Positions 8,830-16,092 of a stretch of 16,705 nt of DNA are shown here, in pieces (positions within the stretch are counted from its first letter, which is position 1; each line of letters starts with the position of its first letter). The position numbers were made by a program, and so were the translations under genes. The notes beneath the pieces are model-generated. The model was given only the letters and a program-made list of their open reading frames with translations, did not search any database and was not told where the DNA came from. This DNA comes from Rhodoferax sp. Lineage in GTDB: Bacteria > Pseudomonadota > Gammaproteobacteria > Burkholderiales > Burkholderiaceae. The stretch spans positions 1-16,705 of the forward strand of contig JAQGNA010000003.1 in NCBI GenBank assembly GCA_028292075.1. Reading direction: 5' to 3'.

Positions 8830-8849
8830 GCCCCAAACGGGGCTTTTTT
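8828..8849 (+). terminator. Intrinsic terminator between lysR and aspA, best in the plus direction
   Basis: AAGCCCC (8828-8834), loop AAAC, GGGGCTT (8839-8845), with a six-T run at 8844-8849 in the plus direction. On the minus strand the same stem is followed only by CAGTACTTTTGCTTTC, a poorer tail. It lies 30 nt past the lysR stop, so it probably ends that transcript and works in both directions. No plus-strand gene was found that would need it. Confidence 0.65.
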
Positions 8850-8878
8850 CCGCCCCGGAAGTGGGCGCCGCCCTCGTT

Positions 8879-9811
8879 TCATTTGCCCGGTTTTGGTGCC
8901 ACCAGATAGGCCCACAGCGCCTGCGCGGTGCTTTTGGGCACGGCATGGCCGGACGGCTTCTCGCGGTAGGCCCGCACGTCCAGCACCATCTCGAGCCCGG
9001 TGAGGCCCGGCGGCGCGGCGCTCACGAGGCGCTTCGCGCGGAGTTCGCGCTTGACCGCGCTGTAGGGCAGAAAGGCGATGCCGTGGCCTTCGAGCGCCAT
9101 GGCCTTCAGACCTTCGGACATGTCGGTTTCATAGACACGGTCGAGGTGAATGGGCGTGGCCGACTGCTTGAGGATCATGTCGACCGTCTGCCCCAGGTAG
9201 GCGCCCGGCGCGTAGCCGAGGTAGGGCAGCAGCTGGCCGGGGCGTCCGGGCAGCGTGTACATCGGCTCGCCGTCGGCGTCGGCGCGCACGTAAGGGGCGA
9301 TCACTTCCTGGCCCAGGCTCACCATTTCGTAGCGGTCGGCCGCCAACTGGAACGGCAGCGAGCTGTGGTGGTAGGCGATGAGCAGGTCGCAGCTGCCTTC
9401 GACCAGGCGCATCACGGCGTCATGCACATTGAGCGCAATGAGCCGGCTGCGCAACGGGCCGAACTTCTCGCGCAGTTGCGAGACCCAGGCCGGAAAGAAG
9501 GTGAAGGCCAGGGTGTGCGGCACGGCGAACTCGATGACGTCCTGGCCCGCGGAATGGTGGCCGCGCAGCATGGCCCGGGTACTTTGCAGCGCCTGGAGCA
9601 TTTCGAGCGACTGCGCGTACAGCGTTTCACCAGCGGGCGTGAGCCGGGTCGGGTAGGAACTGCGGTCGACGAGATCGGTGCCGGCCCAGCCTTCCAGCGC
9701 CTGGATGCGGCGCGAGAACGCGGGCTGGGTCACATGGCGCAGTTGCGCCGATCGGCTGAAGCTGCGGGTTTCAGCCAGACTGACAAAATCTTCGAGCCAC
9801 TTGGTTTCCAT
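8879..9811 (-). CDS. LysR-family regulator, HypT/YjiE-like subgroup
   Basis: Transcription factor of 310 residues. The N-terminal winged helix-turn-helix spans about 1-60 (METKWLEDFVSLAETRSFSR, then QPAFSRRIQALE). The C-terminal effector domain covers about 90-295. The opening ETKWLEDF and the QPAFSRRIQALE helix resemble E. coli HypT (YjiE), but effector and targets cannot be read from the sequence. It begins 30 nt after the 2-hydroxyacid dehydrogenase stop, so the two are probably co-transcribed. It lies just upstream of aspA on the same strand, separated by a hairpin terminator. Either gene or itself could be its target. The start has no obvious ribosome site, but the family N-terminus supports it. 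Family certain, function unknown. Confidence 0.9.
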   Translation of the reverse strand: METKWLEDFVSLAETRSFSRSAQLRHVTQPAFSRRIQALEGWAGTDLVDRSSYPTRLTPAGETLYAQSLEMLQALQSTRAMLRGHHSAGQDVIEFAVPHTLAFTFFPAWVSQLREKFGPLRSRLIALNVHDAVMRLVEGSCDLLIAYHHSSLPFQLAADRYEMVSLGQEVIAPYVRADADGEPMYTLPGRPGQLLPYLGYAPGAYLGQTVDMILKQSATPIHLDRVYETDMSEGLKAMALEGHGIAFLPYSAVKRELRAKRLVSAAPPGLTGLEMVLDVRAYREKPSGHAVPKSTAQALWAYLVAPKPGK

Positions 9812-9841
9812 GCGCCGATTATGCGGGCGCCGGTTGGCCGA

Positions 9842-10771
9842 TCAGACGGGGGAAATCATGGGGTCGCCCGCGAAATGCCGGGTCGCGTTGTCGACGAAGC
9901 GCTGCACCGAAGCCTGCATCGCCTCGGGAGACCAGCCGCCCAGGTGCGGGGTCAGCACCACGTTGTCGAACGCCATCAGCGCCTCTGGCGGCTTGGGTTC
10001 GCTCTCATAGACGTCCAGGCCGGCGCCCGCGACGCGGCCTTCGCGCAGCGCCTCGGCCAGGGCAGCGGTGTCGACCACGCTGCCCCGGGCGATGTTGACC
10101 AGGAAGCCGCGAGGGCCCAGCGCCGTCAACACTTCGGCGTTCACCAGATGGCGGGTCGCGGCACCGCCCGGCGTGGCCACCACCAGAAAGTCGGCCCAGG
10201 CGGCCAGCGCCTTCACGTCGGCAAAGTAGGCATGGGGCACGTCCTTCTTCGTGCGGCCGTGGTAGCCGACCTCCATGTCGAAGCCCAGCGCCCGCTTGGC
10301 CACCTTGCGACCGATGTCGCCCAGGCCGACGATGCCGATCCGGCGGTGCGACACGTTGGGCGGCATCGGCACCGCGTCGCGCCATACGCCCGCGCGGCAT
10401 TGCTGGTCGAGCCAGCGCACGTTGCGCACCGCCGCGAGCAACAGCGCCATGGCATGGTCGGCCACGCAATCGTCGTTGGTACCGGCGCCATTGGCCACCG
10501 CGATGCCGCGTGCCTTGCAATGCGCCACGTCGATGTTCTCGAAGCCCACGCCCAACGCGCAGACCACTTCGAGCACCGGCATGGCGTCCACCTCGGCCGC
10601 GGTCAGGCCGGTGGCGCCGTTGGTCAACACGGCACGCACCGCGGCCCCGTCGGCGGCGATGTGCTTGGCGCGCAACGCGGCGTCGGGGGCATAGATGAAA
10701 TCGAAATGTTGACCGACCAGGGCCTGATGCGGGTCGGAGAGATAGATGAGGACGAGGAGCTTGGGTTTCAT
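9842..10771 (-). CDS. D-isomer-specific 2-hydroxyacid dehydrogenase
   Basis: Cytoplasmic oxidoreductase of 309 residues that interconverts a 2-hydroxyacid and a 2-oxoacid. The nucleotide-binding fold has GLGDIG (149-154). HGRTKK after the second strand (171-176) has basic residues that favour NADPH. The catalytic set is visible: R229 in NIARGSVVD, E258 in DVYESEP, and H276 in LTPHLGG. The sequence resembles glyoxylate/hydroxypyruvate or hydroxyphenylpyruvate reductases; the exact substrate is undecided. It is followed at 30 nt by the LysR gene. Upstream is the repeat-rich gap, so its promoter must lie near or between the repeats; I could not identify one. No clear ribosome site precedes the ATG. 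Confidence 0.92.
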   Translation of the reverse strand: MKPKLLVLIYLSDPHQALVGQHFDFIYAPDAALRAKHIAADGAAVRAVLTNGATGLTAAEVDAMPVLEVVCALGVGFENIDVAHCKARGIAVANGAGTNDDCVADHAMALLLAAVRNVRWLDQQCRAGVWRDAVPMPPNVSHRRIGIVGLGDIGRKVAKRALGFDMEVGYHGRTKKDVPHAYFADVKALAAWADFLVVATPGGAATRHLVNAEVLTALGPRGFLVNIARGSVVDTAALAEALREGRVAGAGLDVYESEPKPPEALMAFDNVVLTPHLGGWSPEAMQASVQRFVDNATRHFAGDPMISPV

Positions 10772-11175
10772 GCGGACATTGTGGCGCAGCGTGCGTTTGG
10801 GCGCAGGGCTTGGCGGTCACTCCACCGTTGAGTCCGGGGGGTTTGACGGGGTCGGGGTTGGCAGTGCTTCGACAGGCTGAGCATGAACGGAGTCGGCACG
10901 AACGGGCCTTCAAATAGGCAATGCTTCGACAAGCTCAGCACGAACGGGGCCCGCATGAACGGGGCCTTTGAAACGGGCGGGCCCTGGGATTGGAGATGCT
11001 TCGACAGGCTCAGCACGAACGGGATCAGCACGAACAGGCCTAGAAATCGGAGGTGCTTCGACAAGCTCAGCACGAACGGCCTCCGCCGCCGGGCTGTACA
11101 CGTTGGCCCCGCCAATCCTGTTCCAAATGAGCTGAAGCGGGGCGGGCTACACGCAGTACTTCAACCTGCGGGCGC
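10772..11175. other. Gene-free 404-bp region carrying repeats
   Basis: No credible gene here: open frames translate the repeats themselves. 10772-10851 shows nothing recognisable. The repeat block occupies about 10852-11079. At 11106-11143, GCCCCGC and GCGGGGC form a 7-bp stem with a long 24-nt loop just beyond the stop of the ABC exporter; it has no T-run and is a weak terminator candidate at best. The promoter for the dehydrogenase/LysR pair should also be in this gap. Confidence 0.7.
10852..11079. repeat. Four copies of a dispersed palindromic (REP-like) repeat with half-units
   Basis: The core TTCGACARGCTSAGCAYGAA occurs inside four 26-bp copies at 10865-10890, 10922-10947, 10997-11022 and 11054-11079. 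Copies 1 and 3 carry AGGCT; copies 2 and 4 carry AAGCT. The spacers hold shortened units (GCACGAACGGGCCT at 10896-10909, GCATGAACGGGGCCT at 10953-10967, GCACGAACAGGCCT at 11028-11041). Ends TTCG/CGAA and an inner GCT-G-AGC can pair. The minus-strand translation PFVLSLSKH is a familiar spurious product of such repeats in proteobacterial genomes. Confidence 0.88.
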
Positions 11176-13071
11176 CTACTCCTGTTGCAGGTTCCACATC
11201 GCCGCATAGCGCTGCCCCAGCGCCAGCAGTTCCGCATGGGTGCCACGTTCGATGATCTGGCCGGTGTCCATTACCAGGATCTCGTGCGCGTCAACGACCG
11301 TGGACAAGCGGTGGGCAATGACCAGCGTGGTCTTGTTGCGGGCCGCGGTCTGCAGTTCGGCCTGGATGGCGCGTTCGTTGGCCGAGTCGAGCGCCGAAGT
11401 GGCCTCGTCGAAGATCAGCACCGGCGGATCCTTCAGCAGGGTGCGGGCGATGGCCACGCGCTGCTTCTCGCCGCCCGAGAGTTTCAGGCCGCGCTCGCCG
11501 ACCATGGTGCCGTAGCCCAGCGGCGTGCTGCTGATGAAGTCGTGAATGCGCGCGGCGCGGGCGGCCTGCTCGACTTCGGCCCGGCCGGCCCCGGGGCGGC
11601 CATAGGCGATGTTGTATTCCACCGTGTCGTTGAACAGCACGGTGTCTTGCGGCACGATGCCGATGGCCTGGCGCACGCTGGCCTGGGTCACCGTGCGAAT
11701 GTCCTGGCCGGCGATGCGGATCTGCCCCTGCTGCACGTCGTAGAACCGGTACAGCAACCGCGCCAGCGTCGACTTGCCCGAGCCCGACGGCCCCACCACG
11801 GCGACCGTCTTGCCGGCTGGAATGGTGAAGCTGATGTCGCGCAGAATGGGCCGCGCCGGGTCGTAGGCGAAGTGCACATGGTCAAAACTCACGTCGACAT
11901 GGCTGACCTCATGCACCAGCCCGGGCAGCGCGGCATCGGCCCGCGGTTCCCCCGGCAAACGCGGCAGCTGCAACGCGGCGGCGCCTGGCGGGTCGGCAAT
12001 CTCTCGCTCCTTTTCGAGCAGCGTGAACATCTTCTCCAGGTCGGTCAGGCTCTGCTTGATCTCGCGGTAGATCACGCCCAGAAAACCGAGCGGAATGTAG
12101 AGCTGGATCATGAAGGCGTTCACCATCACCAGGTCGCCCAGCGTCATGGTGCCGGCCGCCACGCCATGGGCGGCCCGCCACAGCATGGCAACCAGGCCGG
12201 AGGCGATGATCAACTGCTGACCGGTATTGAGCAGGCTCAACGTGGTCTGGCTCTTGACCGACGCCCGGCGGTAGCGCTCCAGATTCTCGTCGTAGCGGCG
12301 GGCCTCGAACTGCTCGTTGTTGAAGTACTTCACCGTCTCGAAGTTCAGCAATGAGTCGATGGCCCGGCTCTGGGCCGACGAATCGAGTTCGTTCATGGTC
12401 TTGCGGAACTGGGTGCGCCATTCGGTCACGGTCACGGTGAAGCTGATGTAGACCACCAGCGCGATCAGCGTGATCCAGGCGAACCAGGCGTCGAACTTCA
12501 CCGCCAGAAAACCCAGTACCAGGCCAACCTCGATCAGGGTGGGAATGATGCTGTACAGCGAATACGAAATGAGCGAATTGACCGCCCGCGTCCCGCGCTC
12601 GATGTCGCGCGACATGCCGCCGGTCTGCCGCTCCAGATGGAAGCGCAGGCTCAGCGCATGCAGGTGCTCGAACACCTCGAGCGAGATGCGCCGCGAAGCA
12701 CCCGCGGTGGCCTTGGCGAAGACCAGCTCGCGAAGTTCGGTGAAGAGCGACGTCGACAGCCGCAGCAGGCCGTAGGCGACCAGCAGCGCCACCGGTACCA
12801 CGACCAGTGCCTGCACGCCGCCGGCGGCGCCATTGGGGGTCATGGCGTCCACCAGCGTCTTGAGCAGCACCGGCACGCCCACGTTGGCCACCTTGGCGCC
12901 GACCATGAAGGTGAGCGCCGCCATCACGCGCCACTTGTATTGCCACAGGTAGGGAAACAGGCGGCGCAGCGTTTGCCAGTCGGAAGACGCGGCAGGCGCG
13001 GGGCCGGAAGCGCTGGAAGACGAAACAGGGGGAACGGAGGGGAGACGGGCGAGTTCGCCGGAACGGCGCAT
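11176..13071 (-). CDS. ATM1/HMT1-type ABC exporter, fused permease and ATPase
   Basis: Inner-membrane half-transporter of 631 residues that would act as a homodimer. The transmembrane domain (about 45-345) contains ATM1-type stretches, RAIDSLLNFETVKYFNNEQF (236-255) and LNTGQQLIIASG (281-292), shared with bacterial homologues that export glutathione conjugates or heavy-metal complexes. The ATPase domain (about 395-631) has Walker A GPSGSGKS (427-434), signature LSGGEKQ (531-537), Walker B VLIFDE (551-556) and H587. The first 30 residues are Ser/Pro/Ala-rich and the linker at 360-390 is unusually long and Pro/Ala-rich. Only 45 nt separate this start from the divergent thioesterase, so the start may be farther in or its promoter overlaps the neighbour. 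The substrate is unproven; MsbA-like lipid export is less likely. Confidence 0.9.
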   Translation of the reverse strand: MRRSGELARLPSVPPVSSSSASGPAPAASSDWQTLRRLFPYLWQYKWRVMAALTFMVGAKVANVGVPVLLKTLVDAMTPNGAAGGVQALVVVPVALLVAYGLLRLSTSLFTELRELVFAKATAGASRRISLEVFEHLHALSLRFHLERQTGGMSRDIERGTRAVNSLISYSLYSIIPTLIEVGLVLGFLAVKFDAWFAWITLIALVVYISFTVTVTEWRTQFRKTMNELDSSAQSRAIDSLLNFETVKYFNNEQFEARRYDENLERYRRASVKSQTTLSLLNTGQQLIIASGLVAMLWRAAHGVAAGTMTLGDLVMVNAFMIQLYIPLGFLGVIYREIKQSLTDLEKMFTLLEKEREIADPPGAAALQLPRLPGEPRADAALPGLVHEVSHVDVSFDHVHFAYDPARPILRDISFTIPAGKTVAVVGPSGSGKSTLARLLYRFYDVQQGQIRIAGQDIRTVTQASVRQAIGIVPQDTVLFNDTVEYNIAYGRPGAGRAEVEQAARAARIHDFISSTPLGYGTMVGERGLKLSGGEKQRVAIARTLLKDPPVLIFDEATSALDSANERAIQAELQTAARNKTTLVIAHRLSTVVDAHEILVMDTGQIIERGTHAELLALGQRYAAMWNLQQE

Positions 13072-13116
13072 GGGGGAGAATCCGGAAAGTTATTGTTCCA
13101 AGGAAGATTGTCCCCC

Positions 13117-13542
13117 ATGTCCACCAATTCAAGCGCCCATGTCGAATTGCCCACCAACATGGAGTTGGTGCTCAAGGTCATTCCCATGCCGGCCGACTGC
13201 AACGCCAGCGGCGACATCTTCGGCGGCTGGGTCATGGCCCAGGTCGATCTGGCCGGTTCCGTCATCCCGATGCAGCAGGCCGAGGGCCGGGTGGCCACGG
13301 TGGCGGTGAACGAATTCGTCTTCAAGCAGCCGGTCAGGCTCGGCGACATCCTGTCGTTCTATGCGTCGCTGACGCGCATCGGCCGCACCTCCATGACGGT
13401 CAAGGTCGAGGTCTATGCCGAGCGCTTCGGCACCAAGGGCAAGTACATGAAAGTGACCGAGGCCTCGCTCACCTACGTGGCGATTGACAACGACGGCAAG
13501 CCGCGCGCGGTGCCCAAGGCCGGTGGCGCGACCCCGGCATGA
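13117..13542 (+). CDS. yciA: YciA-type hotdog acyl-CoA thioesterase
   Basis: Cytoplasmic enzyme of 141 residues that hydrolyses acyl-CoA to free acid and CoA. The single hotdog domain shows MPADCNASGDIFGGWVMAQV (24-43) followed by D44, the catalytic aspartate position of YciA, and GRVATVAVNEFVFKQPVRLG downstream. The ending TYVAIDNDGKPRAVPKA matches the YciA C-terminal pattern. The start at 13117 is supported by AGGAAG about 9 nt upstream and by family length; the longer open frame running in from 12637 overlaps the exporter gene antisense and is rejected. It is divergent from the ABC exporter across a 45-bp gap. Chain-length preference cannot be told. Confidence 0.92.
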   Translation: MSTNSSAHVELPTNMELVLKVIPMPADCNASGDIFGGWVMAQVDLAGSVIPMQQAEGRVATVAVNEFVFKQPVRLGDILSFYASLTRIGRTSMTVKVEVYAERFGTKGKYMKVTEASLTYVAIDNDGKPRAVPKAGGATPA

Positions 13543-13640
13543 GGCGGGTCTTTGCCACGGGGCGTTAAGCTTGGCCGCTCGGCCGCTCGTCAAACCTCCG
13601 CCCCACCGCCTTGCTGCCCCACCGCCATCTCGCCTGAACC

Positions 13641-14069
13641 ATGCTGCCATCCGCCACAGAATCCTCCGCACTCGGCCTCGAATGGACCACGCTGCAGAAC
13701 AACCATGAGGCCTGCGAGCGCAATGCGCTGTTGATCAAGGTCGCCGCCGTGGCGTTGTTCGCGGCCGGGATCGCGCTGTCGTTCAGCACGCTGCTGGCGT
13801 CGCTCATCCTTTTGATTCTCTGGGTGCAAGAGGCGATCACCCGGACCACCCAGGCCCGGCTGGGCACCCGGCTGCTGCACATCGAGCACATGTTCAAGCT
13901 CGACCCCCTGGACGACGGCGGCGCCTTCCAGTTGCACAGCGACTGGCTCGCGGCCCGGGCCGGCGTTACCGGCCTGCTCGTCGAATACGCAGCGAGCGCG
14001 ACCCGGCCCACGGTGGCCTTTCCGTACGTGGCCCTGCTGGCGGTTCAATGGTGGCTGGACGCGGCCTGA
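13641..14069 (+). CDS. Small membrane protein of unknown function
   Basis: A 142-residue product I cannot assign. A polar N-terminus (MLPSATESSALGLEWTTLQN) is followed by two closely spaced hydrophobic helices at about 29-46 and 48-65, then a soluble stretch (about 66-115) and a weaker hydrophobic segment near 124-139 (VAFPYVALLAVQWW). The shape suggests a two-helix hairpin in the inner membrane with a cytoplasmic tail. Coding is supported by consistent high-GC codon use and by the space between real genes, although the ribosome site is weak. It follows the thioesterase by 98 nt on the same strand and converges on the zinc peptidase gene with 15 nt between stops. Possible co-expression with the thioesterase gives no functional hint. 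Confidence 0.75.
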   Translation: MLPSATESSALGLEWTTLQNNHEACERNALLIKVAAVALFAAGIALSFSTLLASLILLILWVQEAITRTTQARLGTRLLHIEHMFKLDPLDDGGAFQLHSDWLAARAGVTGLLVEYAASATRPTVAFPYVALLAVQWWLDAA

Positions 14070-14084
14070 TTGTTTGGATGGTGG

Positions 14085-14942
14085 TCAGCACCAGCTGAGC
14101 GGATTCACGCGGTAGAACGCCGACAGCTCGGCGTAGAGCGCCGGTTCGTCGACAGCAAGCGCCGCCGGTTGCTCGAAAAACACCTCCGAGGCCACCGCGA
14201 AGAATTCGGCCGGGTCCGTTGCGCCGTAATGGCTCAAGAGCGATGCCGCACCCGAGCGCTCCAGCGCCTGCAGTCGCGCGAAGGCATCGGCCATGACCGC
14301 CGCCCACCGCTGGCGCCGCATGCCGGTGGCCAGTGCCGGTGCACCGTTGGCCGCGCCGTTTTCCTGGTCGAGCTGGTGCGCGAACTCATGGACCACGACG
14401 TTGCGACCGTCCGCCGGGTCGGCGGCGCCTTCAAGCACATCCTCCCAGGACAGCACCACCTGACCCTGCGACCACGACTCGCCCGCCAACACCTGGCGTT
14501 CGTCGCGCAGCACGCCACCGCCGCCTGTCGCCACGCGGTTCACGATGAAGGCATTCGGGTACAGCAAAATCTGGCGCAGGTTGCGGTAGCCATCGGCGGG
14601 CCCGTTCAAAAGCAACAGGCAGGCCTGTGCGGCCACGGTGACGCGCATCTCGTCGGTCACCTCCAGGCCGCCGCAGCCGATGAACGGCTTTTCGGCAATG
14701 AAGATCTGGATGCGCCTCTGCAACTGCAGTTGCAGATCGGCCGGCAGGCGCCGCAGGTAAGGCACACGCCGGCGCAGGATGCGGCGCCAGGCATTCGGAA
14801 AAGGCCGGCGGCCGATGCGGCTGCGGCGCTGCGCGGCCAGCCACGGGCCACCCAGCCACCAGGCCAGGAGCGCCATTAACAGCAGGGCAAGAACAATGGG
14901 CAAGGAGACAGCTTTCGCGCAGGGCCTGCATGGCCCGGTCAC
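14085..14942 (-). CDS. mtfA: MtfA-like zinc peptidase with N-terminal membrane helix
   Basis: Metallopeptidase of the M90 (MtfA) family, 285 residues from GTG 14942. HEFAH at 185-189 supplies two zinc ligands and the catalytic Glu, and E246 in PAEFFAVASEVFFE is the probable third ligand. In E. coli MtfA binds the repressor Mlc and so affects glucose PTS expression; that role need not hold here, and no Mlc or PTS gene is in the window. Residues 13-31 are hydrophobic (SLPIVLALLLMALLAWWLG), so this version is probably membrane-anchored. The start is uncertain: GTG 14942 has AAGG directly adjacent, and ATG 14876 would remove half of the helix. It converges with the small membrane protein gene and lies downstream of cheV. 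Confidence 0.88.
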   Translation of the reverse strand: MTGPCRPCAKAVSLPIVLALLLMALLAWWLGGPWLAAQRRSRIGRRPFPNAWRRILRRRVPYLRRLPADLQLQLQRRIQIFIAEKPFIGCGGLEVTDEMRVTVAAQACLLLLNGPADGYRNLRQILLYPNAFIVNRVATGGGGVLRDERQVLAGESWSQGQVVLSWEDVLEGAADPADGRNVVVHEFAHQLDQENGAANGAPALATGMRRQRWAAVMADAFARLQALERSGAASLLSHYGATDPAEFFAVASEVFFEQPAALAVDEPALYAELSAFYRVNPLSWC

Positions 14943-14951
14943 CTTGCATCT

Positions 14952-14996
14952 GGGGCCTTGCGCCCCTTCTTCAACCCGGGCGTTTGAGCCGCCCGG
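14952..14996. terminator. Two hairpins behind cheV, weak terminator candidates
   Basis: CCGGGCG/CGCCCGG (14976-14982 and 14990-14996, 7-nt loop) begins 12 nt past the cheV stop. GGGGC/GCCCC (14952-14956 and 14962-14966, 5-nt loop) follows on the minus strand. Neither has a proper U-run on that strand. They could slow or partly end cheV transcription before the peptidase gene. Confidence 0.4.
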
Positions 14997-15008
14997 TGGA
15001 CAAGCGCG

Positions 15009-15983
15009 TCAGCCCTTGCGTGCCTTGTGTTCGTCCAGCACGCGGCGGATGGTCGATGCGAGCTCCGCCGCCACGAACTTGCCGACATAGGCGTCCGCGC
15101 CCACGCCGCTCACATGGACCTCGTTGGCGGCGCCCGACAGTGAGGAATGGATGATGACCGGCAGCGACTTGAAGCGCGGATCCTGCTTGATCTTGCGGGT
15201 CAACGTGAAGCCGTCCATCTCGGGCATTTCGAGGTCGGTCAGCACCAGGGCGATCTTGTCCTGGATGGTCTTGCCCTCTGCGATGGCCGCGTCCGACAGG
15301 CTCTCGAGCCGGTCCCAGGCCTCCTTGCCGGTCTTGGTCATGGCGAAAGGCACGCCCATGGCCACCAGGCCCTGTTCGATCAGGGTGCGGGCCAGCGCCG
15401 AATCATCGGCCGCCAGCACCATGGTGCCCGCCGGCAGGCGAACCTTCGGGCCGATGCTCTCGGCGTCCACGTCGGGGCCCTTGGGCGGCACCACGTTGCG
15501 GAGAATCTGCTCCACATCGAGCACCTGCGCCAGGCGGGTGTTGTCCACGTCGCCATCGAGCCGGGCGATGCTGGTGATCATGCCCCCAGCGGTGCTCGAC
15601 TCGGCGGACAGCACCTGGCTCCAGTCAAGGCGCACGATCTGGTCGACTTCTTCGACCGCGAAACCCTGTGTGGAGCGGGCGTATTCGGTCACCATCAGGA
15701 TGTTCAGGCCCTTCTTGGGGAGGCAGCCGACCGCGCCGGCCAGGTCGATGACGGGGATCACCTGGCCGCGGATGTTGGTCATGCCAAGCAGGTGCGGGGG
15801 CGAGCCGGCGACGGCGGTCACGGTGGGCATCACCATGATCTCGCGGACCTTGAACACGTTGATGCCGAACAGCTCGCGCTGCGTCGAATTCGCGGCCTCG
15901 CCAAGCCGAAACAGCAGCAACTCGAATTTGTTGCTGCTTGTCAGGTTGGTGCGTTCGTCCACTTCCTGTTGTACGGTACTCAT
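15009..15983 (-). CDS. cheV: Chemotaxis coupling protein CheV
   Basis: Cytoplasmic adaptor of 324 residues joining a CheW domain to a receiver domain. The CheW part spans about 18-165 (LFGINVFKVREIM, then NIRGQVIPVIDLA). The receiver spans about 186-318, with acidic residues D193-D194, phospho-acceptor D250 in VLTDLEMPEMDG, S280 and K302. CheV links chemoreceptors to CheA and its phosphorylation adjusts sensitivity. GGAG lies about 7 nt before the ATG. The flanking chemoreceptor gene upstream is on the same strand, with 109 nt between, so co-expression is plausible. CheV is absent from many betaproteobacteria that use only CheW, so its partner receptor may be the neighbour. Confidence 0.95.
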   Translation of the reverse strand: MSTVQQEVDERTNLTSSNKFELLLFRLGEAANSTQRELFGINVFKVREIMVMPTVTAVAGSPPHLLGMTNIRGQVIPVIDLAGAVGCLPKKGLNILMVTEYARSTQGFAVEEVDQIVRLDWSQVLSAESSTAGGMITSIARLDGDVDNTRLAQVLDVEQILRNVVPPKGPDVDAESIGPKVRLPAGTMVLAADDSALARTLIEQGLVAMGVPFAMTKTGKEAWDRLESLSDAAIAEGKTIQDKIALVLTDLEMPEMDGFTLTRKIKQDPRFKSLPVIIHSSLSGAANEVHVSGVGADAYVGKFVAAELASTIRRVLDEHKARKG

Positions 15984-16009
15984 GGGTTTCTCCAGTGCGG
16001 GCCAGGGCG

Positions 16010-16037
16010 ATTAAAGCCGGGTTTGATCGAAATACAA
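16010..16037 (-). promoter_or_regulatory. Candidate cheV promoter
   Basis: On the minus strand TTGTAT (16037-16032) and TTTAAT (16015-16010) are separated by 16 bp, resembling sigma-70 boxes. Transcription would begin near 16003, about 20 nt before the cheV ATG and just ahead of its GGAG site. I saw no FliA-type box in this gap. Confidence 0.3.
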
Positions 16038-16092
16038 AACTTGCCTGTGGTCATTTCACAGAGCCGCCACACTTGGCAGCGGCGGGGCGGCC

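Noticed and set aside
8759..10831. 690-residue plus-strand frame across lysR and the dehydrogenase
   Set aside because: Long open frame caused by high GC; no domains, and it covers two conserved minus-strand genes and a terminator.
10865..11079. Repeat block considered as a CRISPR array
   Set aside because: Spacers are related to each other and unequal in length (31 and 49 bp), they contain half-units, and no cas gene is present.
10768..11115. 115-residue minus-strand frame with repeated PFVLSLSKH
   Set aside because: This is the translation of the intergenic repeats, a well-known spurious product, not a protein with repeats.
16054..16092. GC-rich segment after the second chemoreceptor, considered as a terminator
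   Set aside because: GCCGC/GCGGC can pair, but the stem is weak with a long loop and there is no T-run.
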